From: Hymenobacter duratus | GTDB lineage: Bacteria; Bacteroidota; Bacteroidia; Cytophagales; Hymenobacteraceae | NCBI RefSeq assembly: GCF_014698995.1 | Contig: NZ_JACWZZ010000001.1 | Coordinates: 1,384,501-1,448,500 of the forward strand | Direction: 5' to 3' | Length of the DNA: 64,000 nucleotides | Shown here: positions 37,097-44,910 of the stretch, piece after piece | How positions within the stretch are numbered: position 1 is the stretch's first letter | How the letters are laid out: each line of letters starts with the position of its first letter | The notes under the pieces: generated by a model | What the model was told of the DNA's origin: nothing | Databases searched by the model: none | The model's input: only the letters and a program-made list of their open reading frames with translations | Position numbers and translations under genes: made by a program

Positions 37097-37918
37097 CTAG
37101 TCTTCGGCGGGTAGCAACAGCACCGGGATAGGACTCTCCTGTAGCAGTTGGGCCGTGATGCTGCGGTGGAACAAGCTGCCCAGCAGACTGTGGCGGCGGG
37201 CTATTACCACCAGCATATCGCCTTCGAGCCGAGCAGCTTCCTGCAGCACGCCGCCCACAATGGTGGGCTGGTACAGGTTGTGCAGGGCAGTAGCTGGCAG
37301 CGGGTCTACCAGGTCGTTGGCACGAATGCTGTCGAGGATGGCTCCGGCGCTGGTTGGCGTGTGCTCGTCGTCGGTGACATGAATCACTTCGATGCTGCCC
37401 TGCGTGGACCGCAGCAGCTGGCGTAGCACATCATGGTGCGGAAAGAGCTGAAACGGCTGCCCATCCACGGCGAGTAGCAGGCGGCGCGGCGGAAAAGTAT
37501 CCCAGCCAACCGTAGGCACTATCAGCAGGGGATAAGGCGCGTGACGCAGCAGGTCCATGGCCGTACTTACCACTACTTCTTCGGGGGTAGTGGCCGAGCC
37601 GGGCCGGCCCAGCACCAGCAGCAGCGGCTCGTGGCGGCGCACGGCCTCGGCCACGGCATCCGGCAGATATTGCTCCGACACGTCTACTTCGGCCGGTACG
37701 GGCTGCCGGGCGGCCAAATCCAGCAGGGCGTGGTCGGTACGCTGCTCGCCGCGCGGGGTATGACGGCTGGCGTATTCAGCGGGAGAGAGCAGGCCGTCGT
37801 GGCGCACATGCAGCAGCACTAGGTGCGCGTGCAGCGGCATTGCCAAACCAGCCGCATAGGAAAGTGCACGGTTCGAAACGGCGAAGAAATCAGTCAGAAC
37901 AACCAGCGAAGGACTCAT
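37097..37918 (-). CDS. Universal stress protein, tandem-domain (copy 1)
   Basis: A 273-residue two-domain UspA-like protein (start SPSLVVLTDFFAVSNRALSYA). The C-terminal block is RHSLLGSLFHRSITAQLLQES then PIPVLLLP. It is 27 bases downstream of a 78-residue ORF and heads the Usp run. All four copies share the two-domain layout, similar length and the FHxS(V/I)T motif, so they arose by tandem duplication. Confidence 0.88.
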   Translation of the reverse strand: MSPSLVVLTDFFAVSNRALSYAAGLAMPLHAHLVLLHVRHDGLLSPAEYASRHTPRGEQRTDHALLDLAARQPVPAEVDVSEQYLPDAVAEAVRRHEPLLLVLGRPGSATTPEEVVVSTAMDLLRHAPYPLLIVPTVGWDTFPPRRLLLAVDGQPFQLFPHHDVLRQLLRSTQGSIEVIHVTDDEHTPTSAGAILDSIRANDLVDPLPATALHNLYQPTIVGGVLQEAARLEGDMLVVIARRHSLLGSLFHRSITAQLLQESPIPVLLLPAED

Positions 37919-37945
37919 GGCAAGCAGGAAAAAACAGTAAATGGA

Positions 37946-38182
37946 TTACTCGGGCAGAAGCAGGGCCGTGGCGGCGGCAAAGCGGCGGTAAGACGGACCC
38001 CGAACCAGTTCATCGGCCGACAGTGACGATGTCTGCATGTCCCACGTATCGAGGGCCAGCAGCTGGTCGGCTTCCTGCGCGGCTCGCCGGGTGTCGCTGC
38101 TCACCGATAAGGCTGAAACAGCAGCGCCCAGTCCGTCATAATGGGGCAGGCCCAACGAGAATTTGTGGTTTTGGCTTTTCAT
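37946..38182 (-). CDS. Small hypothetical protein upstream of the Usp genes
   Basis: A 78-residue frame (MKSQNHKFSLGLPHYDGLGA start) with mixed composition, no membrane helix and no family I recognise. A longer frame to 38359 would pass through another small ORF and lacks support. Its position, 27 bases before the first Usp gene on the same strand, suggests membership of that transcript. Confidence 0.5.
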   Translation of the reverse strand: MKSQNHKFSLGLPHYDGLGAAVSALSVSSDTRRAAQEADQLLALDTWDMQTSSLSADELVRGPSYRRFAAATALLLPE

Positions 38183-38208
38183 AGCGGCGGGAGCAGAGCA
38201 TGTTTTTC

Positions 38209-38304
38209 CTAGGAAGCAGGCCGGCCGGTACCGTGGCGGTAGGCACTGGCCACTGCCAGCGTCGTGAGCAGAAGCACCGAGAACATCAGGAGGGGAATAG
38301 CCAT
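38209..38304 (-). CDS. 31-residue single-helix membrane peptide
   Basis: ATG at 38304 opens a 31-residue frame: MAIPLLMFSVLLLTTLAVAS forms one membrane helix, then a short basic tail ending GTGRPAS. An AGGAGG-like GGAATGAGGAAG-type purine stretch is not obvious on the coding strand, so translation is not proven. It precedes the 78-residue ORF by 26 bases and may be the first gene of the Usp transcript. Confidence 0.4.
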   Translation of the reverse strand: MAIPLLMFSVLLLTTLAVASAYRHGTGRPAS

Positions 38305-38834
38305 GGGAATGAGGAAGTGGAGGTGTTCGGAAAGCGCGTTGAGTAGCTAACTCCTTCAAAATTCACGATTTACAGGCACCCATGGTGTGACGGGCATCAG
38401 GCCGGAAGATGATATTAGTCATGCCGGCGGTGCGTGGCGCAGCCTGCGAAAGCCTTATCCGGGCCGGGCCGTCCGGGGCAGGGCTGAGGTGCCGCGCGGT
38501 ACGTGGTGCAGTGCGTATTCTGCTGATCAGCAAGGGTAAAGAGCTGGCCTCTGGCCCCACGCAAGGCTGCCTCGATGCGAGGCCAGCAGTAGTATAAGGC
38601 AGCCCACCCGAATGGCGGTGAGCCTATAGGAACGCCGGACGAGGCTGTTGGAAGCCGCCGGTACCGGTGCCCGGTGGCAGGCTATGCACCGCAAAGCCAC
38701 GGGCAAGCCCGCCCCGGCTATGATGCACCGTGAGCACACCTGCTAAAGGATAATAAATATACTTATTATTAAATATAAAAAACAGCCAATACTATGGCAT
38801 AGCGGTGGCCCGGCCTACGGCTGGCCGATACGGG
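38305..38834. other. 530-base region without a supported gene
   Basis: Mostly GC-rich with short frames on both strands that show no domain. The right part (38745-38790) is strikingly AT-rich (ATAAATATACTTATTATTAA), standing out from its surroundings and suitable for a promoter or protein-binding region. I see no terminator, repeat or RNA gene here. Confidence 0.5.
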
Positions 38835-39299
38835 TTATCGTAGCGCATCGAAAGCATACTGGGCATTGCTCCAGAACTCATCCAGCGCCATCAGGCGGGG
38901 CTTGAAGAAGGAAATCAGGGCGGGCCAGTCGTCGCGGCTGAACAGGTTGACGGGCGTCAGCTCGGTGAAAATGCGGCTCAGGGGCTGGCCGTTGGTATCC
39001 ACGGCGTCGGCTTCCCAGCGCCAGGTTTCGCCCAGAGTTTCGTGCAACAGCGTCTTCAGTTCCAGAAACTGCTCGAAAAACAACTCCCGCACGCCCACGT
39101 CAGGGTGGGTAAGCTCGATGCTGATGGTGGCGCGGCGGCCATCGGCCTGCATCCGAAAGTAGACATGCTTGAGGCCGGTTTTATAGTTTATCCAGTTCGT
39201 CGGAACGCCCTCGGCCGAAGGCACCGGGGCCATATACTGTCCGAATGTCGTCCAGAACGCCTGACGTAGCTGGGTTACTTCTGTTTTGCTATACATCAT
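38835..39299 (-). CDS. DUF4268 domain protein
   Basis: A 154-residue protein consisting of one DUF4268 domain (TEVTQLRQAFWTTFGQYMAP, INYKTGLKHVYFRM, RATISIELTHPD, FTELTPVNLFSRDDWP). The domain is small, alpha/beta and also found joined to restriction or DNA-binding modules, but here it stands alone. The start is MMYSK; a TATTTTTG box sits directly before it, so the mRNA could be leaderless. The divergent neighbour encodes a HIRAN-domain protein. Confidence 0.82.
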   Translation of the reverse strand: MMYSKTEVTQLRQAFWTTFGQYMAPVPSAEGVPTNWINYKTGLKHVYFRMQADGRRATISIELTHPDVGVRELFFEQFLELKTLLHETLGETWRWEADAVDTNGQPLSRIFTELTPVNLFSRDDWPALISFFKPRLMALDEFWSNAQYAFDALR

Positions 39300-39300
39300 G

Positions 39301-39308
39301 CAAAAATA
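39301..39308 (-). promoter_or_regulatory. Possible -7 box abutting the DUF4268 start
   Basis: TATTTTTG on the minus strand ends 1 base before the first ATG. If used, transcription would begin at or inside the start codon pair. Confidence 0.3.
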
Positions 39309-39417
39309 CGGCCCGCAGGCTATGTAGCCGCAGAAAGCTGCTGCCGCTGCCTGCAGGCAGCAGCAGAGCGAGCGGATTTCCGGCTGCGGGCGGTGGTAAG
39401 CTGGGCGTCGGCGTGTT

Positions 39418-39780
39418 ATGTTTACGCCTCCACTACTATTTCCACATGCTATGGCCGATGCCTCCGCCCTTGTTCTGCTCGAATGCCTGGTAGCGGGCAC
39501 TACGCACCGCGCCGGCCTGCGCGAATACGAGCCGCAACTGAAGCCCGGCCAGCTGCTGGCCCTCCAGCGGGAAGCCGACAGCGCCTACGACGACTGGGCT
39601 GTGCAGGTGCACACCGCCAGCCCCGATGCCATGTGGCTGGGCTACTTACCCGAAGGCCGCAACGAAACCATTGCCCGGCTGCTGGATGCGGGCTTTCCTC
39701 TCTCGGCCCGCCTTACACACAAAGCATGGGAAGATGACTGGCTGCACCTGGAAATAGAAGTGCTGCTGCCAACGAACTAA
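39418..39780 (+). CDS. HIRAN-domain protein
   Basis: A 120-residue single HIRAN domain (LECLVAGTTHRAG, PGQLLALQREADSAYDDWAVQV, LGYLPEGRNETIARLLDAG). HIRAN domains bind DNA ends or junctions in SWI/SNF helicases such as HLTF; free-standing bacterial versions are of unknown role. The ATG at 39451 (MADAS) is an equally good start. It is divergent from the DUF4268 gene with a 118-base spacer. Confidence 0.82.
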   Translation: MFTPPLLFPHAMADASALVLLECLVAGTTHRAGLREYEPQLKPGQLLALQREADSAYDDWAVQVHTASPDAMWLGYLPEGRNETIARLLDAGFPLSARLTHKAWEDDWLHLEIEVLLPTN

Positions 39781-39842
39781 AGAGAGGGGGAGGTCGTGGC
39801 AAAAAACGCCGCTACCTCGACGGCCAGCTACTAATCCGTTGG

Positions 39843-40802
39843 CTAAAGCGCATCGGCGAGGGCCAGCACCTGCTGCCGGGCCTGCTGTAGCGCGGGCTCC
39901 TGCGGAAACGTGTACTGTACCCAACGGGTAAATCCGCTTACTATTTCCCCTACGGCCTGCCGTCCGCTGGGCTCTGCTGCGCCTGCCGAGGCAGGCCGCT
40001 CATCGGTGGGTACCGTGGGAAATACGCTGCCCAGCCCCACCTTCTCCAGCACCTCCGACACGAACACCATGCCGCATACCTGCATGGCTTGGTACAATTG
40101 TACCAGCTCCGGCATCGTCACCGCAAAGTCTTGGGCTGGCTCCAACGTTCCCAGGCGCTCTATCATGGGCTCTAGCGCGGCCGGCCGCAGGGCTGCCAGC
40201 TCTGCCACCGCCTGCAGAAACGGGTGCTCACCAGCTTCGGGCAGAGAGTGTACCAGCAGCAAAGCCAGCCGCATCATCTGCAGCTGCGGCTCGGTAAACC
40301 GGATGGTAGCGGCGGTTGGCTCAGGGCCTGGATGCAGCGCTATATATTGCCCAAACGCTTCCTCTACCTGCAGCCGGTGCAGCCCCAGGCTGGGTGTAGG
40401 CAGATGTTCTTCCAATAGCGCCAGAAAGGCCCCACTCAGCTCCAGGCAATAGGTTTTCAATTGCTGTAGCTGAGCCGTATCAATGCGCATCTGCTGCTGC
40501 ACGTAGCGCAAAACAGGGGCTGCCAGACTGGTTTCGAGGCTGAGCCGACCCAGCAGCATCAGATTGTAGAGGTGGTGTGGCTGCTGCTCCAGCGTGTGCA
40601 GCAGCTGGTTGTGGTCGGCAATGGCATTCAGCTCCGCCACGCGCATGGTGTTCAGGCCTGTAAGAGACATCAGGTGCAGCAGCTGCGCTTCCTGCGGGCG
40701 GCTCAGCAATTCGGCGCAGGCCATACCATGCAGGCTCAGGCAATGCGCCAGCTGGTCGTATAAGTCGGCAGGAATGGTATGCAGCCAGTCGTTGGAGGGC
40801 AT
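39843..40802 (-). CDS. Hypothetical helical protein
   Basis: A 319-residue protein, almost wholly alpha-helical by composition and rich in Leu, Ala, Gln and Glu (for example LHTLEQQPHHLYNLMLLGRL). No signal peptide, membrane helix or motif that I recognise. I start at MPSNDWL (40802); upstream frame to 40853 is cysteine-rich and unlikely. It may be an interaction or scaffold protein. Confidence 0.6.
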   Translation of the reverse strand: MPSNDWLHTIPADLYDQLAHCLSLHGMACAELLSRPQEAQLLHLMSLTGLNTMRVAELNAIADHNQLLHTLEQQPHHLYNLMLLGRLSLETSLAAPVLRYVQQQMRIDTAQLQQLKTYCLELSGAFLALLEEHLPTPSLGLHRLQVEEAFGQYIALHPGPEPTAATIRFTEPQLQMMRLALLLVHSLPEAGEHPFLQAVAELAALRPAALEPMIERLGTLEPAQDFAVTMPELVQLYQAMQVCGMVFVSEVLEKVGLGSVFPTVPTDERPASAGAAEPSGRQAVGEIVSGFTRWVQYTFPQEPALQQARQQVLALADAL

Positions 40803-40895
40803 GGGCGAAAAAAGGGGATAAGCGGAAAAGCAGCTTGTGCAAAGAAACAGCATTTCGGTTGTACCACTTTCAACGCCCGCATGGCGGATGGAGCT

Positions 40896-41582
40896 TTACC
40901 GCAGCAGCGTGTAGCCCACGCGCAGCGCCGCGGCCGGCGCTATGCGCGTGCTGCGGCCGGGGTCAGGCGTGGCGGCCAGAAAGTTCTGGTTGGGCGCGTC
41001 AAAAAGCGGATCTGCCGTACGCTCATTCCGCGTTTGGTAGCGTACCTCGCGCTGCCGGATTCCCAAGCCTAGCGCCATATCCAGCCACAACCGCTGCCCT
41101 AGCCGCTGCATAAGGCCTGCTTTCAGGGCCACTCCGCGTACTTCCCGCTCAATGTGCGCCCCGTCATACGCCCGCCGCTCGTCACCTCGCTCGTAGGTGC
41201 CACTCTTCAGGTCGTAGCTCTGCGGCACATAAAAGGCTTCTGCCGCGCCGTACCACTGCTGCCGCTCCGAGCGGGGAATGTAGTAGCGGCCTTCCAGCTT
41301 GAATTTCTGGTAGCGAAGGTTGTCCTTGTTCTGGTTCCAGTAGAAGAGCTGCAGCGGCACAAACCGAAACCCATAGTCGAGCTCCAGGCCAATACGCGGC
41401 ACCGGCCGAAACTCCAGGCCCAGCATCAGGGCGCTGGTGCTGGGGTCGAAAAGAGTAAGAGGGGCTGTTTTAAGCAGAAGCCGGTCGGGATGCAGCTGCC
41501 GGAGCGGCTGCTGAGTTGCCACCTGAGCGTAGGCTGCGGAAGTAAGGCCCAAGCCAGCTATGAACAGAAAAAAAGAACGCAT
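40896..41582 (-). CDS. DUF3575-like outer-membrane protein
   Basis: A 228-residue exported protein: signal MRSFFLFIAGLGLTSAAYAQ, then a barrel-like body (LKTAPLTLFDPSTSALMLGLEF, LELDYGFRF, KFKLEGRYYIP, GLMQRLGQRLWLDMALGLGI). This resembles DUF3575, predicted outer-membrane barrels of unknown role. ATG at 41582 is preferred over the GTG two codons upstream. It is oriented away from ruvB. Confidence 0.7.
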   Translation of the reverse strand: MRSFFLFIAGLGLTSAAYAQVATQQPLRQLHPDRLLLKTAPLTLFDPSTSALMLGLEFRPVPRIGLELDYGFRFVPLQLFYWNQNKDNLRYQKFKLEGRYYIPRSERQQWYGAAEAFYVPQSYDLKSGTYERGDERRAYDGAHIEREVRGVALKAGLMQRLGQRLWLDMALGLGIRQREVRYQTRNERTADPLFDAPNQNFLAATPDPGRSTRIAPAAALRVGYTLLR

Positions 41583-41805
41583 TAGCACCAGGCTTTTCGG
41601 AGTAGTACGGCGGCATTAGGCCGGCAGCCAAATATATCAGTTTGGGCGCGTTAGGCTACTCGCTCACCGATTTTACCAGCCAAAAAACTCGATTTGCTAT
41701 TTATATTAGCAATATAGGTAACTGGCGTTATTTTTTTGCTAAAAATGGGACAATCTGCCCGGTGCAGGTGTTACCTTGCTGCTACCAACTTATTCCCTCC
41801 GCACT

Positions 41806-42846
41806 ATGCGCGAACCGTTTCTGACCGGCGGCAACGACCACATGGACGCTACCGAAAAAGACATTGACAAAGCACTACGTCCTCTTTCCTTCGATGATTT
41901 CGCGGGACAGGACAAAGTAGTCGAGAACCTGAAAGTATTTGTGGCGGCGGCCAAGCAGCGAGGTGATGCCTTGGACCATGTATTGTTGCATGGCCCTCCG
42001 GGCCTGGGCAAAACTACCCTTTCACACATCATCGCCAACGAGCTGCAGTCGGGCATCAAGATGACCAGCGGCCCGGTGCTGGACAAGCCTTCCGACCTGG
42101 CCGGCCTGCTCACCAACCTGGAGCCGCACGACGTGCTGTTCATCGACGAAATCCACCGCCTGAACCCCGTGGTAGAGGAATATCTCTATTCGGCCATGGA
42201 GGATTACCGCATCGACATCATGCTTGATTCGGGTCCGAATGCGCGGTCGGTGCAGATTTCGTTATCGCCGTTCACGCTGATCGGGGCCACCACCCGCTCG
42301 GGTATGCTTACCTCGCCGCTGCGGGCGCGTTTCGGCATCAGTTCCCGCCTTGAGTACTACGATTCCAAGCTGCTGACCAGCATCGTGCAGCGCTCTTCCG
42401 AAATTCTGGGCACCCCGATTTATGAGGATGCGGCCTACGAAATTGCGCGTCGCTCGCGCGGAACGCCCCGTATTGCCAACAACCTGCTGCGCCGCACCCG
42501 CGACTTCGCCCAAATCAAAGGCGACGGCACCATTACGGTAGATATTGCCCAGTTTGCCCTCAATGCCCTGGATGTGGACGCCCGCGGCCTCGACGACATG
42601 GACAAGCGCATCCTGAGCACCATCATCGACAAGTTCAAAGGTGGACCGGTGGGCATCAGCACCATTGCCACGGCCTGCGGCGAAGAGGGCGAAACCATTG
42701 AGGAAGTGTACGAGCCATTCCTGATTCAGGAAGGCTACATCAAGCGTACCAGCCGCGGCCGCGAAGCCACCGAGCACGCTTACCTGCACTTGGGCCGCAC
42801 TATGCCGCAGCATCTGCGCGGCAACACGGGCGAGCTGTTCAGCTAG
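41806..42846 (+). CDS. ruvB: Holliday junction branch-migration helicase RuvB
   Basis: A 346-residue AAA+ motor that, with RuvA, drives branch migration of Holliday junctions. Walker A GPPGLGKT is at 63-70, Walker [11 protein letters not shown] follows, and sensor 1 [18 protein letters not shown] and the C-terminal winged helix ([19 protein letters not shown]) are typical. The start is MREPFLTGG; the 10 residues upstream of it in frame are not family-like. RuvA/RuvC are not nearby. Confidence 0.97.
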   Translation: MREPFLTGGNDHMDATEKDIDKALRPLSFDDFAGQDKVVENLKVFVAAAKQRGDALDHVLLHGPPGLGKTTLSHIIANELQSGIKMTSGPVLDKPSDLAGLLTNLEPHDVLFIDEIHRLNPVVEEYLYSAMEDYRIDIMLDSGPNARSVQISLSPFTLIGATTRSGMLTSPLRARFGISSRLEYYDSKLLTSIVQRSSEILGTPIYEDAAYEIARRSRGTPRIANNLLRRTRDFAQIKGDGTITVDIAQFALNALDVDARGLDDMDKRILSTIIDKFKGGPVGISTIATACGEEGETIEEVYEPFLIQEGYIKRTSRGREATEHAYLHLGRTMPQHLRGNTGELFS

Positions 42847-42870
42847 TCTAAAACCTATTTAAGAGTACAA

Positions 42871-42909
42871 GCTGCGGAAAGAGCCTACATTGAGGTTCCT
42901 TTCCGCAGT
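42871..42909 (+). terminator. Hairpin after ruvB
   Basis: A 10-bp perfect stem CTGCGGAAAG/CTTTCCGCAG (42872-42881 and 42899-42908) with a 17-base loop, followed by TTTGAGTTTTT. It starts 25 bases after the ruvB stop and precedes the AT-rich gene. Confidence 0.6.
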
Positions 42910-42939
42910 TTGAGTTTTTACTATTTATCCTAAAGTAAG

Positions 42940-43443
42940 ATGGCTTCCATAAAGATATTCTGCTGTCTGTTGTGCTGTATAATGACATTCTTCGCTTCAA
43001 TATTATCTGCAGAGGCATGCCAATGTAAGGGTTTGAAGAAATTGAGAAAAGCAGAATTGTTGAATGCAGAATCAGTATTTATTGGTAGAGTTATTTCCGT
43101 TGATAGTGCAGATAGTTGGAACAGGGTAGTAGTGCTTGAAGTAATAGATAATTTGAAAAAAGACGGTAGAAAGAAGATGTCTATATTGACTGGTGGTGGT
43201 ATGGGTGACTGTGGTCTGCCTATAAAGGCAGGGCAGGAGTGGTATATTTTCACTCAGACTATTGAAGGGAAAGTGGCTGCTACAATATGTGGTAGAAGTA
43301 TGCTGCTGAATGATTCTCTTGCCTCAATAAGCAATATGCATGGATATGATAATTTCTTATTCGAAAAATATTCCGATAACGTGCGTAGAGTCGCAGAAGA
43401 AATAAAATATATAAGAAGAAAATATTCAACAACTGTTTTATGA
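42940..43443 (+). CDS. AT-rich secreted cysteine-containing protein (TIMP/netrin-like core)
   Basis: A 167-residue protein with a signal peptide ([20 protein letters not shown], cleaved near SAEA) so the mature protein begins Cys27-Gln-Cys29, followed by [31 protein letters not shown] and a CGRS near the end. N-terminal C-x-C with a beta-barrel core is the layout of the netrin-like/TIMP fold; this is a suggestion only. The DNA is far more AT-rich than its neighbours, with A/T at most third codon positions, a sign of transfer. Its TGA overlaps the queG start by 4 bases (ATGA). Confidence 0.75.
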   Translation: MASIKIFCCLLCCIMTFFASILSAEACQCKGLKKLRKAELLNAESVFIGRVISVDSADSWNRVVVLEVIDNLKKDGRKKMSILTGGGMGDCGLPIKAGQEWYIFTQTIEGKVAATICGRSMLLNDSLASISNMHGYDNFLFEKYSDNVRRVAEEIKYIRRKYSTTVL

Positions 43444-44375
43444 TGCTCCCAACCGCTCATTACACTGCCTTTATCAAGCGCCGCGCAGCGGAATTGGGCT
43501 TTATGTATTGCGGCATTTCAGAGGCAGGTTTTCTGGAAGAAGAAGCGCCGCGCCTCGAAAACTGGCTGAACAAGAATATGCACGGCCAGATGGGCTACAT
43601 GGCCAACCACTTCGATAAGCGCCTTGACCCGCGCCTGCTCGTAGACGGTGCCAAGTCTGTTATTTCGCTGCTCCTGAACTACTATCCGTCCGAGGAAGCC
43701 CAGCAGCACGACGACACGCTCAAAATATCCAAGTACGCCTACGGCCGCGACTACCACTTCGTCATTAAGGACAAGCTGAAAACGCTGCTGGCCGACATGC
43801 AGGCAGAAATCGGGGAAATAGGGGGGCGCTGCTTCGTGGACTCGGCGCCGGTGCTGGACAAGGCCTGGGCCCGCAAAAGCGGTGCGGGCTGGGTAGGCAA
43901 AAACTCCAACCTGATTACGCCGGGTGTGGGCTCGTTCTACTTCATTGCCGAGCTGATTGTGGATGTACCGCTCGACTATGACGGCCCTATCAAGGATTAC
44001 TGCGGCACCTGCACCAAGTGCCTGGACGCCTGCCCTACGCAGGCCATAACCGAGCCCTATGTAGTGGACGGCAGCAAGTGTATCAGCTACTTCACCATCG
44101 AGCTGAAAGACCAGATTCCGCGGGAGGTTGAGGGCAAATTCGGCAACTGGGTGTTCGGCTGCGACATCTGCCAGGATGTATGCCCGTGGAACCGCTTCTC
44201 AAAGCCCCACCAAGAGCCGCAATTCAACCCGCATCCTGGTTTAAAGGACATGAGTGCATCTGACTGGCAGGAAATCACGCACGAACTGTTTTCGGAGCTG
44301 TTTCGGCAGTCGGCGGTAAAGCGTACCGGCTATACGGGGCTCATGCGCAACATCCGCTTCGTGACGGAGCAGTAG
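43440..44375 (+). CDS. queG: Epoxyqueuosine reductase QueG
   Basis: A 311-residue cobalamin and iron-sulfur enzyme that reduces epoxyqueuosine to queuosine in tRNA. Two ferredoxin-type clusters are marked by [12 protein letters not shown] and [10 protein letters not shown], and [21 protein letters not shown] is the family core. It is shorter than E. coli QueG at the C-terminus, as in other Bacteroidota. ATG at 43440 overlaps the AT-rich gene's stop; a second ATG at 43443 follows. The coupling ties an acquired-looking gene to a tRNA-modification gene. Confidence 0.95.
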   Translation: MMLPTAHYTAFIKRRAAELGFMYCGISEAGFLEEEAPRLENWLNKNMHGQMGYMANHFDKRLDPRLLVDGAKSVISLLLNYYPSEEAQQHDDTLKISKYAYGRDYHFVIKDKLKTLLADMQAEIGEIGGRCFVDSAPVLDKAWARKSGAGWVGKNSNLITPGVGSFYFIAELIVDVPLDYDGPIKDYCGTCTKCLDACPTQAITEPYVVDGSKCISYFTIELKDQIPREVEGKFGNWVFGCDICQDVCPWNRFSKPHQEPQFNPHPGLKDMSASDWQEITHELFSELFRQSAVKRTGYTGLMRNIRFVTEQ

Positions 44376-44466
44376 CCCACCCGAGTATCCAACAAGTAAG
44401 CCCGCCGCGGCTGCAGAGTATACTGCAGCCACGGCGGGCTTACTTGTTGGATACTCGGGTGGGCTA
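44373..44466. repeat. Near-perfect 94-nt stop-to-stop hairpin
   Basis: Bases 44373-44407 and 44432-44466 are exact 35-bp reverse complements; after one C/A mismatch (44408/44431) an 8-bp GGCTGCAG/CTGCAGCC stem closes on the 6-base loop AGTATA. The outermost three pairs are the TAG stop codons of queG and of the convergent 65-residue gene. There is no T-run, so ordinary termination would need another cue. Confidence 0.95.
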
Positions 44467-44661
44467 TACCGCTGCCGAAGGTTGGGTAAAAACCCGGTTC
44501 AGAACGCGGCGGTACAGAGTAGAAAATTTCTCATAGCACCATTCCTTGAGCTGCAGCAACTCAGCGGGTAGCAGCATCCGCAAGGCCTTGCGTAACTCCT
44601 TCTCGAAGAGGATTTTGTCGAAGCTTACTTTGAGTAGGATGGTCTTTGCGTATTCCAGCAT
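44464..44661 (-). CDS. Conserved 65-residue protein of Bacteroidota
   Basis: A short helical, lysine-rich protein starting MLEYAKTILLKVSFDKILFE and containing KELRKALRMLLPAELLQLKEW. I recall similar short proteins in Cytophagales and flavobacteria as hypotheticals, but I have no function. I start at 44661, the ATG at the conserved start; the frame upstream to 44709 is not family-like. It converges on queG and shares its stop-codon hairpin. Confidence 0.7.
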   Translation of the reverse strand: MLEYAKTILLKVSFDKILFEKELRKALRMLLPAELLQLKEWCYEKFSTLYRRVLNRVFTQPSAAV

Positions 44662-44856
44662 TGTTGAAAAGCCTGTTTTCGGGTGGGTTAGGGCGGAAAA
44701 GTGGGGCAAAGAGAGTATACGGAACAGAACGAAATAGGCTATTCCGTAGCCGAACAGTCGGTGAATTTTGCTGAAAGTTACAAAAAATAATTAGTTACGT
44801 TATAAAGCGTAGCCGTGCTGAAAAGGTTCACGGTTGGTGGAATCGTGTCAAACACA

Positions 44857-44887
44857 AAAGGAGGAACGGTATGCCCGTTCCTCCTTT
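44857..44887 (-). terminator. Intrinsic terminator after ferritin-like pair B
   Basis: A 13-bp stem AAAGGAGGAACGG/CCGTTCCTCCTTT with a 5-base loop, then TTGTGTTT on the minus strand, 24 bases after the stop at 44911. Confidence 0.85.
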
Positions 44888-44910
44888 CTGATGATAAGTG
44901 CTGCTGGAAG

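Noticed and set aside
38527-38739. 70-codon minus-strand frame with a CIACH motif that looked like a c-type haem site
   Set aside because: There is no signal peptide or other cytochrome sequence around the motif and the frame is otherwise random in composition; one CxxCH by chance is not evidence.
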